Numbered from the stretch's first letter, positions 46,039 to 57,645 are shown. The stretch: 64,000 nucleotides of DNA from Tetrapyrgos nigripes (GCA_013368315.1 JAACJM010000329.1:1-64000); one strand, 5' to 3'. Made by a program: numbers and translations. The notes: a model not told the origin generated them from the sequence alone.

Positions 46039-46102
46039 TCTTGTCTTCACGTCTTGTCAATCATTTTCTCTCACATTCCGTCTCCCGTTCCATCCGTGCA
46101 CC

Positions 46103-46451
46103 ATGGTCAGAACTAGAAGCTTGTCTGTCCAGGCAGAGTTGAGCTCTGTGGTGCGTACTTGATTCTTGCTTATCCTTATGCTTACAACTAACGGTCATAC
46201 TCAGATGACAACACCCACAACAAAAAGGTATGTTGCTCGGTTCTTTTTGATGGGCTTTTTCTTACCAGTGGTATGTAAAAATCTCGTCCAGTCCGTCCCG
46301 ATCTAAGGTCCTCCAAGCTCTGGAACGTATCGAGAAGAATTCTGCTCGCTCACCGCGATATCGCCAAGCATACGTTGAGGTTCCCAAGCTTCAATTTCCT
46401 CGTCCAAAGTCAAGGGAGAGTGCGCGTCTCCGACTAGTTACTGATACTTGA
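46103..46451 (+). CDS. Small basic protein, three exons, unknown
   Basis: Exons 46103-46150, 46205-46227 and 46292-46451 join in frame to 76 residues through two short GT-AG introns (54 and 64 nt). The protein starts MVRTRSLSVQAELSSVMTTP and contains SRSKVLQALERIEKNSARSP and LQFPRPKSRESARLRLV. It is Arg/Lys/Ser-rich without a known domain. A TATA box and leader precede it. The R1 copy starts 21 bp after the stop codon, so R1 inserted just downstream or supplies the 3' end. It may be a remnant of a larger gene. Confidence 0.42.
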
Positions 46452-46471
46452 AGTACATACAGTACAGTAAT

Positions 46472-46858
46472 ACGTATTACGAGGCCGAAGAATGAGGACG
46501 AGTTTACACTGCGTTTCCGCGTGTGGCTATGTTGAGTTTGTCCCGGTTTCCTCCGTCTGTCTCGATCAAATTTCTTTCCGATTTTCTCCGGTAATAGAGA
46601 ATATCCGCCCCTATTCTTGTAAGTATTCCCTTTTCAAGAGCTCAAGGGCTGTATCTTCTTCTCATATATATTGATTATAGCTCTGATTCTACACAACGAT
46701 CTACACTCTAGTACTTTTCTCAGAAATTGAACCAGCAATATCCGTTTTTCATTGAATATCTTCACTGGAGTGTGGTCTAGCACCTTAGATTTGAACTCAC
46801 CAGACTCGTTTCCGCCACGCTCAGCGCTGGCCCACACCCCCTTCATCACTAGGACTAC
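46472..46858 (+). repeat. R1 repeat, long copy
   Basis: Begins TATTACGAGGCCGAAGAATG, has the CGTGTGGCTATG block at 46519, and ends CGCCACGCTCAGCGCTGGCC and CACA...CTTCATCA. About 385 bp, with an AT-rich centre not shared with shorter copies. Confidence 0.6.
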
Positions 46859-47153
46859 ACAGTGTATGGATGATATCTAGGATGCTGTTATTGAGCTTAT
46901 AGACGAGGAAATGAACACTCATTCTACAGATAATGACATTGATTGCTGAACTACTTAAGCGTGTCAAAGGGAGCCCGAACTCGACGATGTCCAGATGTAT
47001 CTGAGTGTGTACCATAAGCGATGTAGCCATATAAGGCATATGGCGGAAACGGCGGGCATGTCGGGATTGTTCGTCGCAGAGCGCCTTTGTCAATGCAGCA
47101 CGATGTCGTCGACCAAACCATTCAATACTTTGATTTAGGGTTATGTTAGACAT
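46821..47153 (-). other. Open frame of 110 codons, unknown
   Basis: Starts MSNITLNQSIEWFGRRHRAA and continues ALCDEQSRHARRFRHMPYMA. Protein-like and basic at the N-terminus, but its end overlaps the R1 3' end. No family recognised; it could be a gene remnant. The 47160-48040 stretch beyond it shows no gene. Confidence 0.25.
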
Positions 47154-48264
47154 TATCTACAGCTTATGCCACTCATGAGGAAATTCTGCTGGTGTAAAAT
47201 AGTACTTTTTTCCCGAATATAATTCCGCCTATAATCATACATTGCAGCGCCAACTTCTCATATTTTAGTGCCATTAGCATATCAAACGCTTTTGAAGTAA
47301 TCTTTGTCTGTTTTTACCAGTAGACAGGCAGTGCGCCACTATTTAATGTTGCAGGATCATCTACCCGCCACTTTGCTTTTGTGGCAATGGTGAGCTCCGA
47401 CCAATTGAGAGAAGGACCCGTATCTTTGCGCCAGAGGACACTTATACGTATTTTATATCGTTATATAACAACTAGCATGTATCGGAGATGATTTGACTCA
47501 TTTGAGGCATGATCCTCGAAAGTTGCACTTTCATGTTCAGTTTCCTAGGTTAACGTTGTTCTTACCACTGAGGTGCTTTAAGAGTGTGCCAATCTGAAAT
47601 CGCTGTGCCATGACCGGATACCTTGCATCATCATTTAATAGCATATAAGGTACCTTCTTGTATTTTTTTCAGCTTTTTAAAACTTCAGATGGTCCCTCCA
47701 GTCGAGCACGAATGCCATAGAATAGTCAGCTTTTGAGTGTTTTGGATCAATTCACCAATATCCTTACAGATACCGAGGATTACATTGAAAGAAATATTCT
47801 GCGTATACATTTACATATAAAAAGCATATTCTGTTCATCTCCGAGGTACATATCTGCCTGTTGAGGTGGGCCGAGTCGAGGCAAACAGAGGGCGGGTCTC
47901 ATAGAGAGCGTGGGAAGTGACACCGGGTATCCCCGAACAGCATCGGGACGAAGGCTGACGAAGGTCCTAACGAGCCATTAATTCCTCCTTCCTAAATATT
48001 GAGCGAGCATGCCAGTATAGCCGGTCACGTGTGAGATCTTTTCCTAAGCGTCTACTGGGTGTTTGCTAGGTGTATCGCTCATTCTGGCCACGCATAGTGT
48101 TAAGAACGAGGATAATGGGCCAGGGAGCAAAGCAGAGACGTGGTTTGCCTCAGACAGATGTGATGACGTTGAGGAAGAGACCAAAAGCAAACTGTTTTTC
48201 TGAGTTCTCAGCCGCACAAAATTTTGACGCGCGCACACAACTTCAAGCCTTAAGTTCAAGGTGC

Positions 48265-48375
48265 TGCATATGGTGGTTCGTTTGTAAAAAAATATTTCCA
48301 CGCGCGGTCTATTGCCCAGTTCCGCGCGCCCTCCCTGGCCCACCTTGCCAAGTCCATTTTCTTAGTATTCCTCCT
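48265..48375 (+). repeat. Dispersed repeat R3, copy 1
   Basis: TATGGTGGTTCGTTTGTA, then TATTTCCACGCGCGGTC, then CCCTCCCTGGCCCACCTTGC. About 105 bp matching the inverted segment 56718-56822 at roughly 85%. Confidence 0.6.
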
Positions 48376-48410
48376 ACTACACATCTCAGGCTTGATTCTT
48401 AATGGCAGCA

Positions 48411-48658
48411 TTACGAGGCCCTTTAGGGTCTCGTTCTTATAACCTGACGTTTCTGCGTGTGGCTATGCTCGATAACTCCACCGGTCCCCGGTGCCATTTG
48501 ATCACCGTAACCGGTCATCGGCCGTTGCCGCAAAGACGCGTGATCTGCAACGCTCATCTTTCACCCTTACTCATCGCTGCTCACCATCCATGAACTGATT
48601 ACTTGGGCCTCGTTACTGCCACGCGAAGCGGTGGCCCACAGCTCCTTCATACGTGTAA
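48411..48658 (+). repeat. R1 repeat, short copy
   Basis: Begins CATTACGAGGCC, has GCGTGTGGCTATGC at 48450 and ends GGGCCTCGTTACTGCCACGC, then GCGGTGGCCCACAGCTCC and TTCATACG. About 245 bp, close in length to 4683-4930. Confidence 0.6.
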
Positions 48659-48659
48659 C

Positions 48660-49278
48660 AGGGTTATGATCTTGAAGTATTAGCCTCCCTATGAGTAGCC
48701 GTGAATGATAAAGCAACGAGTGCAGTGCGGTTAAGCAGCATTATATAACGACAATACGACTGTAAGGTATCATGAGAAAGCGAGTGTTAAGCCCCTGTAG
48801 TGGGCGAGCAAACGTATCTGTATCGAATTGTGCATAACCAGTGTCCATAGCACAAGGAGGAATGTCAATAAATGCCAGAAAGAAAAACTAAGGACCGAGG
48901 GTATTATTAGGATAATGTGCGAGAAAGTCCTGTTGAATTTAACGTTCGAAAGAAATCGAGAGAGAGAATTTCCGAGCAATAAAAAGGTGAATTCAAATAG
49001 GCAGGGAACCCGTGGGAAGCGCACGACGTTCCCAAATCGTACATCAGTATATAAGATATGTAAATAGGGGTTTTCTTAATTAATCGTACAATACTTAGGG
49101 GTGTCGATGTATCACCGAGCTTCCGAGCTCATCAACGGAAACTCCAAATCCAACAAGTCCATTGAGAAAACGAGTGAGCAAAGATTAGAAGAGAAGGTTC
49201 TAGTTAGGATAATGTGCGAGAAAGTCCATTGAGAAAAAGAGATTAGAAGAGAAGGTCTAATCAAAGAACGCAAATAAT
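48660..49278. repeat. Non-coding stretch with short direct repeats
   Basis: AGGATAATGTGCGAGAAAGTCC occurs near 48909 and 49204. GTCCATTGAGAAAA and GATTAGAAGAGAAGGT each occur twice between 49155 and 49258. No gene seen. Confidence 0.45.
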
Positions 49279-50520
49279 CTAGTACCACACTGATACTACT
49301 GTCTGCCAAGAACAGACCATCGAAAACGAAATACTGCGGAATGAGTTTAGTCCTTCGAAGTTCACAAGGTTAGACTTGGATCCAAACAGGTGATACATAT
49401 TGGCAAGACTTACGGTTCTACGACGCTTGGTCCATGGGTCAAATCGAGGTTTTGCAACATCAGAGTAACCGTTGTAAGGCTCATCCTCAGCCTTACGCTT
49501 GCTTCCTCTTTTCGCAGCTAAGGGCGCAACATCATCATCGTCTGTATCAATATCCCACGAAGTGTATGATGAGAAGGATGGCATGTTACTCCGAGTCGAT
49601 GACAAGCCGGATGCCAAAGTAGTGTCTGCCGAGGCAGATAAAGCACTACTCGAAGAAGTTGTCATAGCCCAAGTATTTCCAGTACCACTGTTGAATGAAG
49701 GCTGTGTTGTGGCAGAAACTGTAAGAGCAGGTGGAATTGATGCCATAGGGACAGTAGCAGTGGAGGGTACGGGAGTAGGCATTTTTGGAGCTTCCACTGG
49801 AGTCGCCGTGTCAACAGAAGCGGATGGAGCGGAGAGTGATTCGGACGTGGCTGAAGCTGACGCCAGCATTGAGCTTGATTCTGAAGGAATGTTGGCAATC
49901 CCGGAGGTTGTGTCTGTGACGGAACCACCTGCTTTCTCGGCATCAAGTTGCTGCGAGAGAGTTGGGTCAATTGGCGAGTCAGAGAAGGCTTCAGGCAAGA
50001 ACAGTGGTTCTGTGTAGTCAAATATTAGGGACGGCGGGAAAGAATACAAGACGATAAAATACCTTCATCAATTTTAGACGGGTCATGGTAGTGCAAGTAA
50101 CCTTCACCATCTAATTCTGTAAATTAGACATAGCCCGAGTGTAGACACATGAATGATACGCACCGTCGATGACAACACTGGTGTCTGGCTGCTGTTCAGC
50201 CGCAAAGTCATCGATCTCTCGACCTTTTCCTTTATCCCGGACATTTCCATCAGACGCCAGATCACTCAACGCATCTAGAGTGAGCTTGCTAGTACCAGCC
50301 TCTTCATTGCTTTCCTGTGCCACTTCTGCGCGAAGTCCGATTTCATTGTTGTACCAATCGTCATGCGAGATTTCAAAACGAGTGACTGCATCAGGAAAAA
50401 CCTCAATTGCAATTTTAGCCCAGATTTATCATAATTGTGCTAAGTACCGTAAATCCAAGTAAATCGTTGGTCAGGATGGCTTGAGGAGGGCATTCATTAT
50501 GCAAAATTGTACATAACAGT
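49279..50520 (-). pseudogene. Ser/Thr-rich nuclear-like protein gene, partial
   Basis: Exons on the minus strand: about 50500 (HNECPPQAILTNDLLGFT), 50415-50165 (VFPDAVTRFEISHDDWYNNE, then GREIDDFAAEQQPDTSVVID) and 50049-49414. The last has an acidic patch (IDTDDDDVAP) and two NLS-like runs (KRGSKRKAEDEP and PWTKRRR), ended by GTAAGT. No further exon could be joined downstream. No catalytic domain. The start of the gene is not found: upstream frames carry stops. It follows the coiled-coil gene on the same strand. Likely a remnant; function unknown. Confidence 0.4.
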
Positions 50521-50584
50521 AGATCAATTCGGGTCAGTACTATTAGTAAAAAAATGAATACTATAGTACCTATAGTCCGCTTTA

Positions 50585-51518
50585 CTACAGTACATCAGTC
50601 CATAGACGAGAATTGGTAGCTTTAACGAGGTCCCCAGCAAGTTCGCGGACGCGCTCTCGCAGGTCATGCAGGTGCACCTTGAGATCATAGTTCTCCTTCT
50701 CTAGGAGCCTACGAGACCTTTCCTCTGCCGCTAGCTTCTCTTCCGTAGCCTTTCTGGCTAAAGACGCTGATTTGAGGTGTTGCTCAAGTACATCTACACG
50801 GAGTTGGGCTTCAAGTAGTTTATTGGTGAGGGTGAGGACGTCAGAGGTGCCTGAAATACAGAAAAGATTAGAAAACTGCCAGCGAGGAATAGGCAGAGTA
50901 CGCACCATGGTCATCTGAAATATTGCCAATGCTGCCCAAAATCTTCTGAGGCGAATCCCACAACGTCTTATCCTTTTCCATCTGCGCTTGTATGTTGTTG
51001 TACTCCTCCTGCAATTGCTTACAACGGATTTTTTCGTTCAGTGTCGGATTGGGGGTACTGGTCTCCGGCTCCGAGTCTGGCTCAGAAGAGCGAGAATTGC
51101 CTACATTCACTCTGGGGGGACATCAGCACCTAATCAAGACAGCCAGTGGGTTTACACACCTAGTACCGGGCTTCAGTCTCATCATCATTGTTCACTCCGG
51201 TGTCTCTTCCTCAGTAACAGAGTCCGAGTCCGAGTTTTCCGTGTTGCGAGCTCTATAGGAGTGTAAGTTGCAATCCGAGGCAAGAAAAGGATGTAGTACA
51301 TACTCGGTTTTGCTTTTCAAGCCTGTTTCTGGAGTCCTAACAATCGTCATTGGACTTGGTGTCTGCGAGGAAGGAATTCGGCTAACAGACCTGGGGATGC
51401 ATAAGAGACATACTAGTAGTAGTTTGCAGCCAAGGTGTCACCTGGAAAGTATTTTCTGGCGTTTGGATGAGCTTTGAGGAGTAGTAGATGAACGTTTGAG
51501 GGGTTTAGGATGTGCCAT
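50585..51518 (-). pseudogene. Coiled-coil protein gene with a probable frameshift
   Basis: Starts at 51518 (MAHPKPLKRSSTTPQSSSKR), with introns at about 51442-51390 and 51300-51255. An acidic stretch (NSDSDSVTEEETP, then NNDDETEAR) lies in two frames, so one base is probably gained or lost near 51203. Next comes NEKIRCKQLQEEYNNIQAQM, and the last exon (about 50850-50585) is a long coiled coil: LTNKLLEAQLRVDVLEQHLK, EERSRRLLEKENYDLKVHLH, ending WTDVL. The coiled coil suggests dimerisation; the basic N-terminus suggests a nuclear protein. Family not recognised. Confidence 0.45.
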
Positions 51519-51695
51519 AGTAATGTAAAAGACGTCAGGAGTGACAGAAGGTGATGGAAAAGTGGTGAAAGACACACCTTCCTAATTTGATCGTGTTTTC
51601 CTACTACTAGCCTTCGCCGCAAGACAGCGTTTACTGCGTTCTGATGTTTACAATACAGGAAAAGACACTCGTAACATACAGATATAACTGAATAT

Positions 51696-52330
51696 CTACG
51701 CTGTACAAGAAAACAACTGATACATATGCCGATCACTGTCAGTATTCACGAAAAAATGAGTAGAACTGTCCAGAACAGTACTACTTGTCCAATCTCGAGG
51801 AGCCACTCGTCCAAACGCTGATATCAAATGGACGCTACGCATAAGCCGCCGAATATCCACAACACTCGCCAAATGCCCTCCAGCTACATCACAACGCGAA
51901 ATCTTGAAATAGCCATGATTCTTGTCCTGATGGCAAAAAGGGGTAAACCATTCTACATAGGCGAGATGGCTGGGACGCTCACTCTCGGGAACGCCTTCAT
52001 AGACACTAGGAGCATCTTTCTCACTGATAGAGAATATCACACGTACTTGGCCGACCCGCATATCTTTCAAATACTAGTTAGTCATATGTTCGGGTCCATA
52101 AGAGATAGACATACCTTGTGCGACATTGTCATAACCTTGGGAGTCATTAATGTGGATGAGAGCAGTATCGAAACGCCCTGGGACAATGTGATTACGCTTG
52201 TCATGACGAGATGGTTGAGCATGAATTGAGTCTGCAGTACTCAAGGTGTTGGTGAAGAAGTCATGCCACAGGAACTTGATGCGGTGGAATACTGGTACGG
52301 AGGAGATAGGAAGAAAATGGTAGTCTATTA
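51696..52330 (-). pseudogene. C-terminal part of an agaricomycete transposon-associated protein
   Basis: An upstream exon reads RIKFLWHDFFTNTLSTADSI and HAQPSRHDKRNHIVPGRFDT, joined by an intron of about 50 nt to VGQVRVIFSI, SHLAYVEWFTPFCHQDKNHG and RSVHLISAFGRVAPRDWTSS, ending at 51696. The order HAxP...RFDTxLV...VGQVRVIF...LAYVEWFTPF...RSxHLIPxFG is a C-terminal module common in large transposon-related proteins of agaricomycetes. The body of the protein is missing upstream, so this is a fragment. Identity of the parent family is inference. Confidence 0.5.
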
Positions 52331-52350
52331 TCAGTTAAGGTGAGAAATGA

Positions 52351-53298
52351 TTAATGATGGGTGACTGTTGACTTACCAAACCAAATGATCGTTGAAGTCC
52401 ACTGTTTACCCTTCCCAATTCTAGCCGAATACACATCTGCACCAGTCAGTGGGCCAGATTTTCGAAACAGCACAAGCTTTTGCCTCTCGTTGACTAGGAG
52501 AGCAAAGAAAGGTTCGTTTGATTCGGACTGTTTGTTCTCGATCCATTTGGCTGCTGGTCCAAACAAACTCTTCACCCATTTCATAATGTCGACTTCCGAC
52601 CAATCTGGGCGAATCAAACGTTTGGGATCTCGGGGTTTACTGCGAAAATCAACGATCAAGCCCTTCTCTAACAACGTTTGGCACTTATTTGCGGAGGGCA
52701 ATGGCTCTTTGAAGCTAGGCTCTGAATCCTCTTCGGAATCATTGTTGGCCTGGATTATAACCTTGAGCAACAGAGGTCTATGTCAAGAACACGAACACTG
52801 ATACCTTGATCAAACCATATGGCAAGAGACCTACTCGACCAATCGGGGTGCTTGGATCAACCTTGGTATCCATGTTCTTCCCCTGGATGTATCGGAAGCC
52901 AGGATGTCAGTGGTCTATGTACCTCATGTTGGGTGGTTTCTGGTGCCCACCTTGTATTTGGTAGACCCTCCACGGCCCGTCACACCACTGGTGCTGGATG
53001 ACGTACCAATCTTCTTCAAGCCTGCACTGCTCTCTGCACGAGCAGCATCGTCTGAGACAGTCGATGCTGTTTTGGAACCTTTCCGGATGTTGGCAATTGC
53101 AGGTTTCAACATATTTAGGACGTCTCCCATCGCAGAGGGCTTGGTTTCATTTGGGTGGGCACTTTCAAAGTGCTGGCAATCTCAACACAGTCGAGGAGCT
53201 GAGGCAGACTGGCCAGGATCAGGTATAAAGCGAAGGCAAGGGCACTCTTCGACTTCGCTGTTCACCTTGGCCTTAGCTTGGCAGTGAAGGGGAAGCAT
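52351..53298 (-). pseudogene. CxC-CxDC-H zinc-type protein of an expanded family
   Basis: Starts MLPLHCQAKAKVNSEVEECP. The N-terminal motif CPCLRFIPD...APRLC-x-DCQHFESAH is a small zinc-binding CxC...CxxC...H pattern; the residue marked x is a TGA where Arg is expected. A Ser/Ala-rich linker (DDAARAESSAGLKK, then STKYKVGTRNHP) is followed by frame loss near 52.9 kb and a second part: DWSEVDIMKWVKSLFGPAAK, FFALLVNERQKLVLFRKSGP and WTSTIIWFG. This order (zinc motif, K-VG linker, W...LR.LFP, TG.D) matches a family of hundreds of agaricomycete proteins of unknown role. The gene is dead. Confidence 0.45.
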
Positions 53299-53404
53299 GA
53301 AGTGGTTGAAGTTTGGTTTGGCTTTTGTGCCAATTTATTTACAGTCGCAGTTTGTTTGTGCTCCGGCGAAATTTCCAATTAATCTATCGTCCTATTTTAC
53401 TAAT

Positions 53405-55402
53405 TTACTGTGGACCTAGTTCTGTAATAAGCCTCTCCATGAGATCCAGTGCCTGAGCCCAACAAACTGCTCGAGGTAGCCACAGTTCAGATGGAAGATT
53501 TACCGTGATCTTCTTTTTGCCACCAACTAGAATGGTCCCACTTTCGGGATATTCCTCGATGTCACTTGGATCCAACCCATACCCATCTGGAATGATGTTA
53601 TTTGCCTGTACTACCTCAAGCCTTGTCGGAAGAGCTGGAGACCAGCAGCGTCAAAAGGGCATGATGCAGATGGAGTTTCTATAGCGTCATGCCATATACT
53701 TTCTGCTTGCGCTTCAGCAATAAAAGAATCTATGTCCTCATCCAAAGGGTGACTGGCACCTGTCTGACCAGGGTGTTGGCGAACATTGCTATCGATGCCA
53801 TAATTCTCCTCTAAGTCAGAAGGGTCAGCACCATCTTGATCTTCTCAATAAGCATCGAGAACATTCTGATGGATTCCAGGAATAGATTCATCAACACCGT
53901 GTTGAGCTTGACTAATAAAGCGCAAGTCCTAGTACTCAAAGTTAGCAACTTGATGATTTGCGCAATGTGAGACTTACATTCGGTGACTGATTACGCGTTT
54001 GTGTGCCTCGTAAGGGATGGTGATTCCATGTGTTCTGAAAATTGGCACAGTCTGCATTGATCTCAGCCAGGAAAAGATCATGCAGTAGCCATAGATGAGA
54101 AGGGTTATTATGATCAAGATGGTGTAGTTTTTCAAGACGCATAAAGAAGGCTCTCCAACGGCGGGCAAACTGTGTGCCAACATCGACCCAAAGGCGTTCG
54201 ATTCGTGTGTTTCGGGTTGACCTATAGTGATATTCAGTGCTGAGTGCGTAGAGATAAATAGCTTAACATGCCACTCACGAGCCCCACATGAATGACCCAC
54301 GGCCTAATCCTCTCCTCTTGATCATCCACACCGAAACATCCACATTCTCACCACCGCGATCTCCTCAGACTCTTGACGGGGTACCATACACTGTTGTTGC
54401 TTGAACAAAATCACCCAAGACTGTTTCCAAGTGATTGTTGTCATTTGCAACCAAGCTTACAATCTACAACGGCGAGAAGAAGATTAGATGTGGACACAGT
54501 GAGTAACCTCGACTGACCGTGTGGCACTTGCCATCGATTATCCCATGGATGGCAATCCCCCATAAGATAAGTTTATGATGGCCATCGATGTGCCATAGGT
54601 AGTTTGAGTGGGGCACGACATAGATTTGACGATTGATATGTTGGTTTGTGCGGAGAACTTGTCCTAGGCCATCGACACGCTTGAGTGATAATCGAACACG
54701 TTCTTTCTGAACAAGAAGACCATGAGCTGAAAGAAATCCAAGGAAATATCAATTTCCAGATTCAGGTCGTTCCAGCTTGAAAATCTGGGCAAGTCCATCT
54801 AGATCATGGTCCAAGATATCAGAAAATGAGTGACATATGTTGAATTGCTTTGCATATGCTCATACTGTGTGATGATGGACACCTATGAGCTTTGCTATCT
54901 GCATTTTTGTCAGACATCTGGTTGGTGACATTGCATCGCTGAGCCAATCGGACGAGATGACTTTTCTTGGTTGCCCAGGTTTTCCAGAATGCTGAACAGC
55001 ATATTGTGTACCAGTCGTTTGTTCTTGTTCGTACCTAACATTCTCCATCGTCACAACTTTCTGCAGAAGAAAATGAACAAGGTTAACGCACATATCTTCC
55101 ATTTCAGCTGCAAGCAACTCTAGTTGAATAATCAAGACAACAAAACTTTCTGCCACCGCTTTCATCCAGTCATAGTCGTCAATCTCCTTTTCAACCTCTG
55201 TCAGCACTGGAAACATTTGCATGAGCCTATCTGAGTGAAGCCGAAGGCGATGGACATTGTTATCATCCCCATTACGGACTTGAACAGTGGAATTGTAGTG
55301 CCCGCTGACCAGTTCATGCGCACGTAGCACATTAGCTGACCAGTTTTGTGAGTGTTCGGAATGTAGGGGCAAAGCTGGAAAGCTGTTGAAGGCGGAGGTC
55401 AT
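53405..55402 (-). pseudogene. DDE integrase-core (rve-like) transposase relative
   Basis: The N-terminal exon (55402-54860) is a helical region ending with an HTH-like QIAKLIGVHHHTV. The core then reads YLWHIDGHHKLILWGIAIHG (first Asp), LVANDNNHLETVLGDFVQAT, GDRGGENVDVSVWMI (second Asp) and STRNTRIERLWVDVGTQFAR (Glu), the layout of integrase-core proteins. The C-terminus runs to 53405 (ELGPQ). At least three TGA stops lie where Arg is expected: HHHTV-x-AYAKQ, RPESGN-x-YFLGF and GTPSRV-x-GDRGGEN. A further TGA is in DAY-x-EDQD. Introns are present near 54.5, 54.25 and 53.95 kb. A once-functional gene, now inactive. Confidence 0.65.
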
Positions 55403-55516
55403 GTAGAAACATGAAGATCTTGAAGAGATCTTGAAGAAATTTCTATTTTAGGATTTGAACTAGACATACTAAAGTGGACACACAGCCCTGTGCCCATCGC
55501 CTCACCTTTTCTCATC

Positions 55517-56522
55517 ATGTCCAACCAGATGACTGATGACTGGAGGAACGCTTCTGGAGTTCGAGATGAAAGATACTATCTCACTGATGGTAACATGATC
55601 ATAAACGTGAGTCCCTCATGCTTTGTTAAATGGCTTTTCAAGTTGTGCTGATGATAGCTGACTACATATCAAGTGTTGAGGACTGCTCTTCAATCTGCAT
55701 AGGTCGCAGCTGACTTGGAGGTCAGAAGTGCTCAAAACAGTGTTATCTCTCCCCCCAGACAAGGAAGGGCCCAAAGGAGTCACAGACAAACGCCCTATGT
55801 TTCTTGATCTTGACAAGCACAAGTTTCGTCACCTGGTGACATTTCTATATGATCCCATATTGATATACGTTCATTTCGACTTCTTGACGGGCTTGCATGG
55901 CTTGACAACTTGTAGTCCTGTGGAGAATGTCCCATTCGACTATCTCATTGCTGTTCTGGAACTCTCGCACTTTTTAGACCTTGAGCGAGGCATCGCATAC
56001 ACGAAAATGGTGTTACCACAACACCCAAATTTCACCCCAGCCTGTCAAATGCAGATGGCATGAATCTTTCTTATTAAAGAGTGGATAGAGCCCGCTTTCA
56101 AAGCACTGATTGTCTGCCATGCGGATTCGTTCACCTGGGAAGAAGTATGCCAGCTGGGGGATTACATCTATTGGGTACTCACAAGTACAAGAGCAAAGAT
56201 AGATCTGTATTGACTGAACCTGGCATACAACGCAACTACAATCCCATACCAGCTCCTTTGCAACCACAATGATGAAGGAGAGCAATGTCAAAAGGCTTGG
56301 GATCAGGCTTAGTGGGCTTGCTTTGCAAAACATCTTCTGCATCCAGACTTCCCTGAGTCACCCCGTAAAGCCCTTCAGGTCATGGGAAAGGTTACCGACA
56401 TCCCGGGGATGTGCAAAGACTGTAAATTTGATGTTACACGAGAACTTCACACTTACAATCCAACGGAAGTCGAGCTGGAATACCTGCAAGAGGGGATTAA
56501 GATGACTATAGCTTGCATTTAG
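55517..56522 (+). pseudogene. BTB/POZ-like protein with nonsense mutations
   Basis: Exon 1 (55517-55606) ends RYYLTDGNMIIN, the typical beginning of fungal BTB domains. Exon 2 (from 55710, after GTGAGT...GCAG) reads RSEVLKTVLSLPPDKEGPKG, RPMFLDLDKHKFRHLVTFLY and AVLELSHFLDLERGIAYTKM. The VxxxxFxVHRxxLxxxSPVF part of BTB domains is missing, so the fold would be shortened. After MQMA a TGA (56061) interrupts, and the same frame goes on with IKEWIEPAFKALIVCHADSF, LGDYIYWVLTSTRAKIDLY (TGA), and CQKAWDQA (TAG) WACFAKHLLHPDFPES, ending at 56522. The two TGA stand where Arg would fit (MA-R-IF, Y-R-LNLAY). The family is expanded in agaricomycetes. Confidence 0.6.
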
Positions 56523-56717
56523 AGTAGACAGAATATGTACATGAGTTAGAGCTACAGCAATAACGAACTATCATACACACTGTCTTGACTCCAAGGACCA
56601 GTATCAACGAAGTACAATGAACGACACGTCTCACTTCCTGGGGTCAGGTCTTCCTTCTGTCTTGCTCCAAAGAACGAAATTGATGGTTCCTCGAGTATAC
56701 TGTAGAGGCCTGAAATG

Positions 56718-56822
56718 GGAATACTGAGGAAATGGACATAGCAAGGTGGGCCAGGGAGGGTGTGCGAAACTGGGCAATGGACCGCGCGTGGAAATAATTT
56801 TGATACAAACGAACCACCATAC
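56718..56822 (-). repeat. Dispersed repeat R3, copy 2 (inverted)
   Basis: The reverse complement of 48265-48375 at roughly 85% identity, including CCACGCGCGGTC and CCCTCCCTGGCCCACCTTGC. Confidence 0.6.
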
Positions 56823-56889
56823 TGCATGCGCAAGTTTTACTCCTGCATCGCGCACAAGTCTCACTTGTACCATGGTATATTGTGTGTGT

Positions 56890-57645
56890 TTACGAAACAA
56901 TTGTGTGGGCAGAATTATTTAACCGATTGAATGTCATAGAAAACAGGATAGAGAAGCAAATGCCAAGTGCATGCACCTTCGTAGGATAGAAAGACTGACT
57001 GAAACACAACTTCTCCTCTTGCGTATCCCGCCCTTCACTTCCTCTATCGCGGACATATGCCATATACTGCAGTCGTGAGATGCAAGAACGAGTAGCCACA
57101 TGAGTACAAAATTCAGAAGGATCGAAATTGGCGGTATCAAGGGTATGGAGTTCCATGACGACTTGGAGTAATTTGATTGCGTGAGGAACGTCTTGAGTGT
57201 CTTTGGGATTCAGCAGAGTGTACACAGTCTGGTCGGACCAATCATGGTGCTCTAGACCTTGGAACCATATAGAAAGTGTTTCCTTCATGATCCATTTGCT
57301 GTTGACACACATTCCATTGGCTGAACAAAGCTCTTCGCAAATCCCTGAGTAAATGACAGAACATCAATGAGACACGAAAGCAATGCACAAAAAAATTCAT
57401 ACTTTTAAATCCATGTTTATAATCTGGGTCACTTGTCATATCATCAATCCCTGTGTAGAGATTTAGACCACGAAGAGACCCAAGATGTTTGTGAAGGGGA
57501 TTCGATGGTTTGAGCTTTTGAAACATACAAACAAGCAGATATGCGGGGCGACGGACGGCATCGCCATCCGTTGATGCACCAAATATCAGGCCTTGGACAT
57601 CTTGGACCCTCTCCCCGACACGTATTTTTATACTATATACCAAAT
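56890..57645 (-). pseudogene. Fragment of an expanded helical protein family
   Basis: A first part (about 57625-57410) reads VGERVQDVQGLIFGASTDGD and LHKHLGSLRGLNLYTGIDDM. After an apparent intron, a second part reads ETLSIWFQGLEHHDWSDQTV, YTLLNPKDTQDVPHAIKLLQ and DPSEFCTHVATRS, ending in a hydrophobic tail. The stretch LLNPxDxQDVPxAxxLLxxxxxL is a recurrent motif in large agaricomycete families of unknown function. The upstream edge runs into repeat R2, which has cut off any N-terminus. Confidence 0.45.

Noticed and set aside
49434..50017. Plus-strand ORF of 172 codons
   Set aside because: Antisense to the Ser/Thr-rich minus-strand exon, whose splice sites and NLS runs favour the minus strand.
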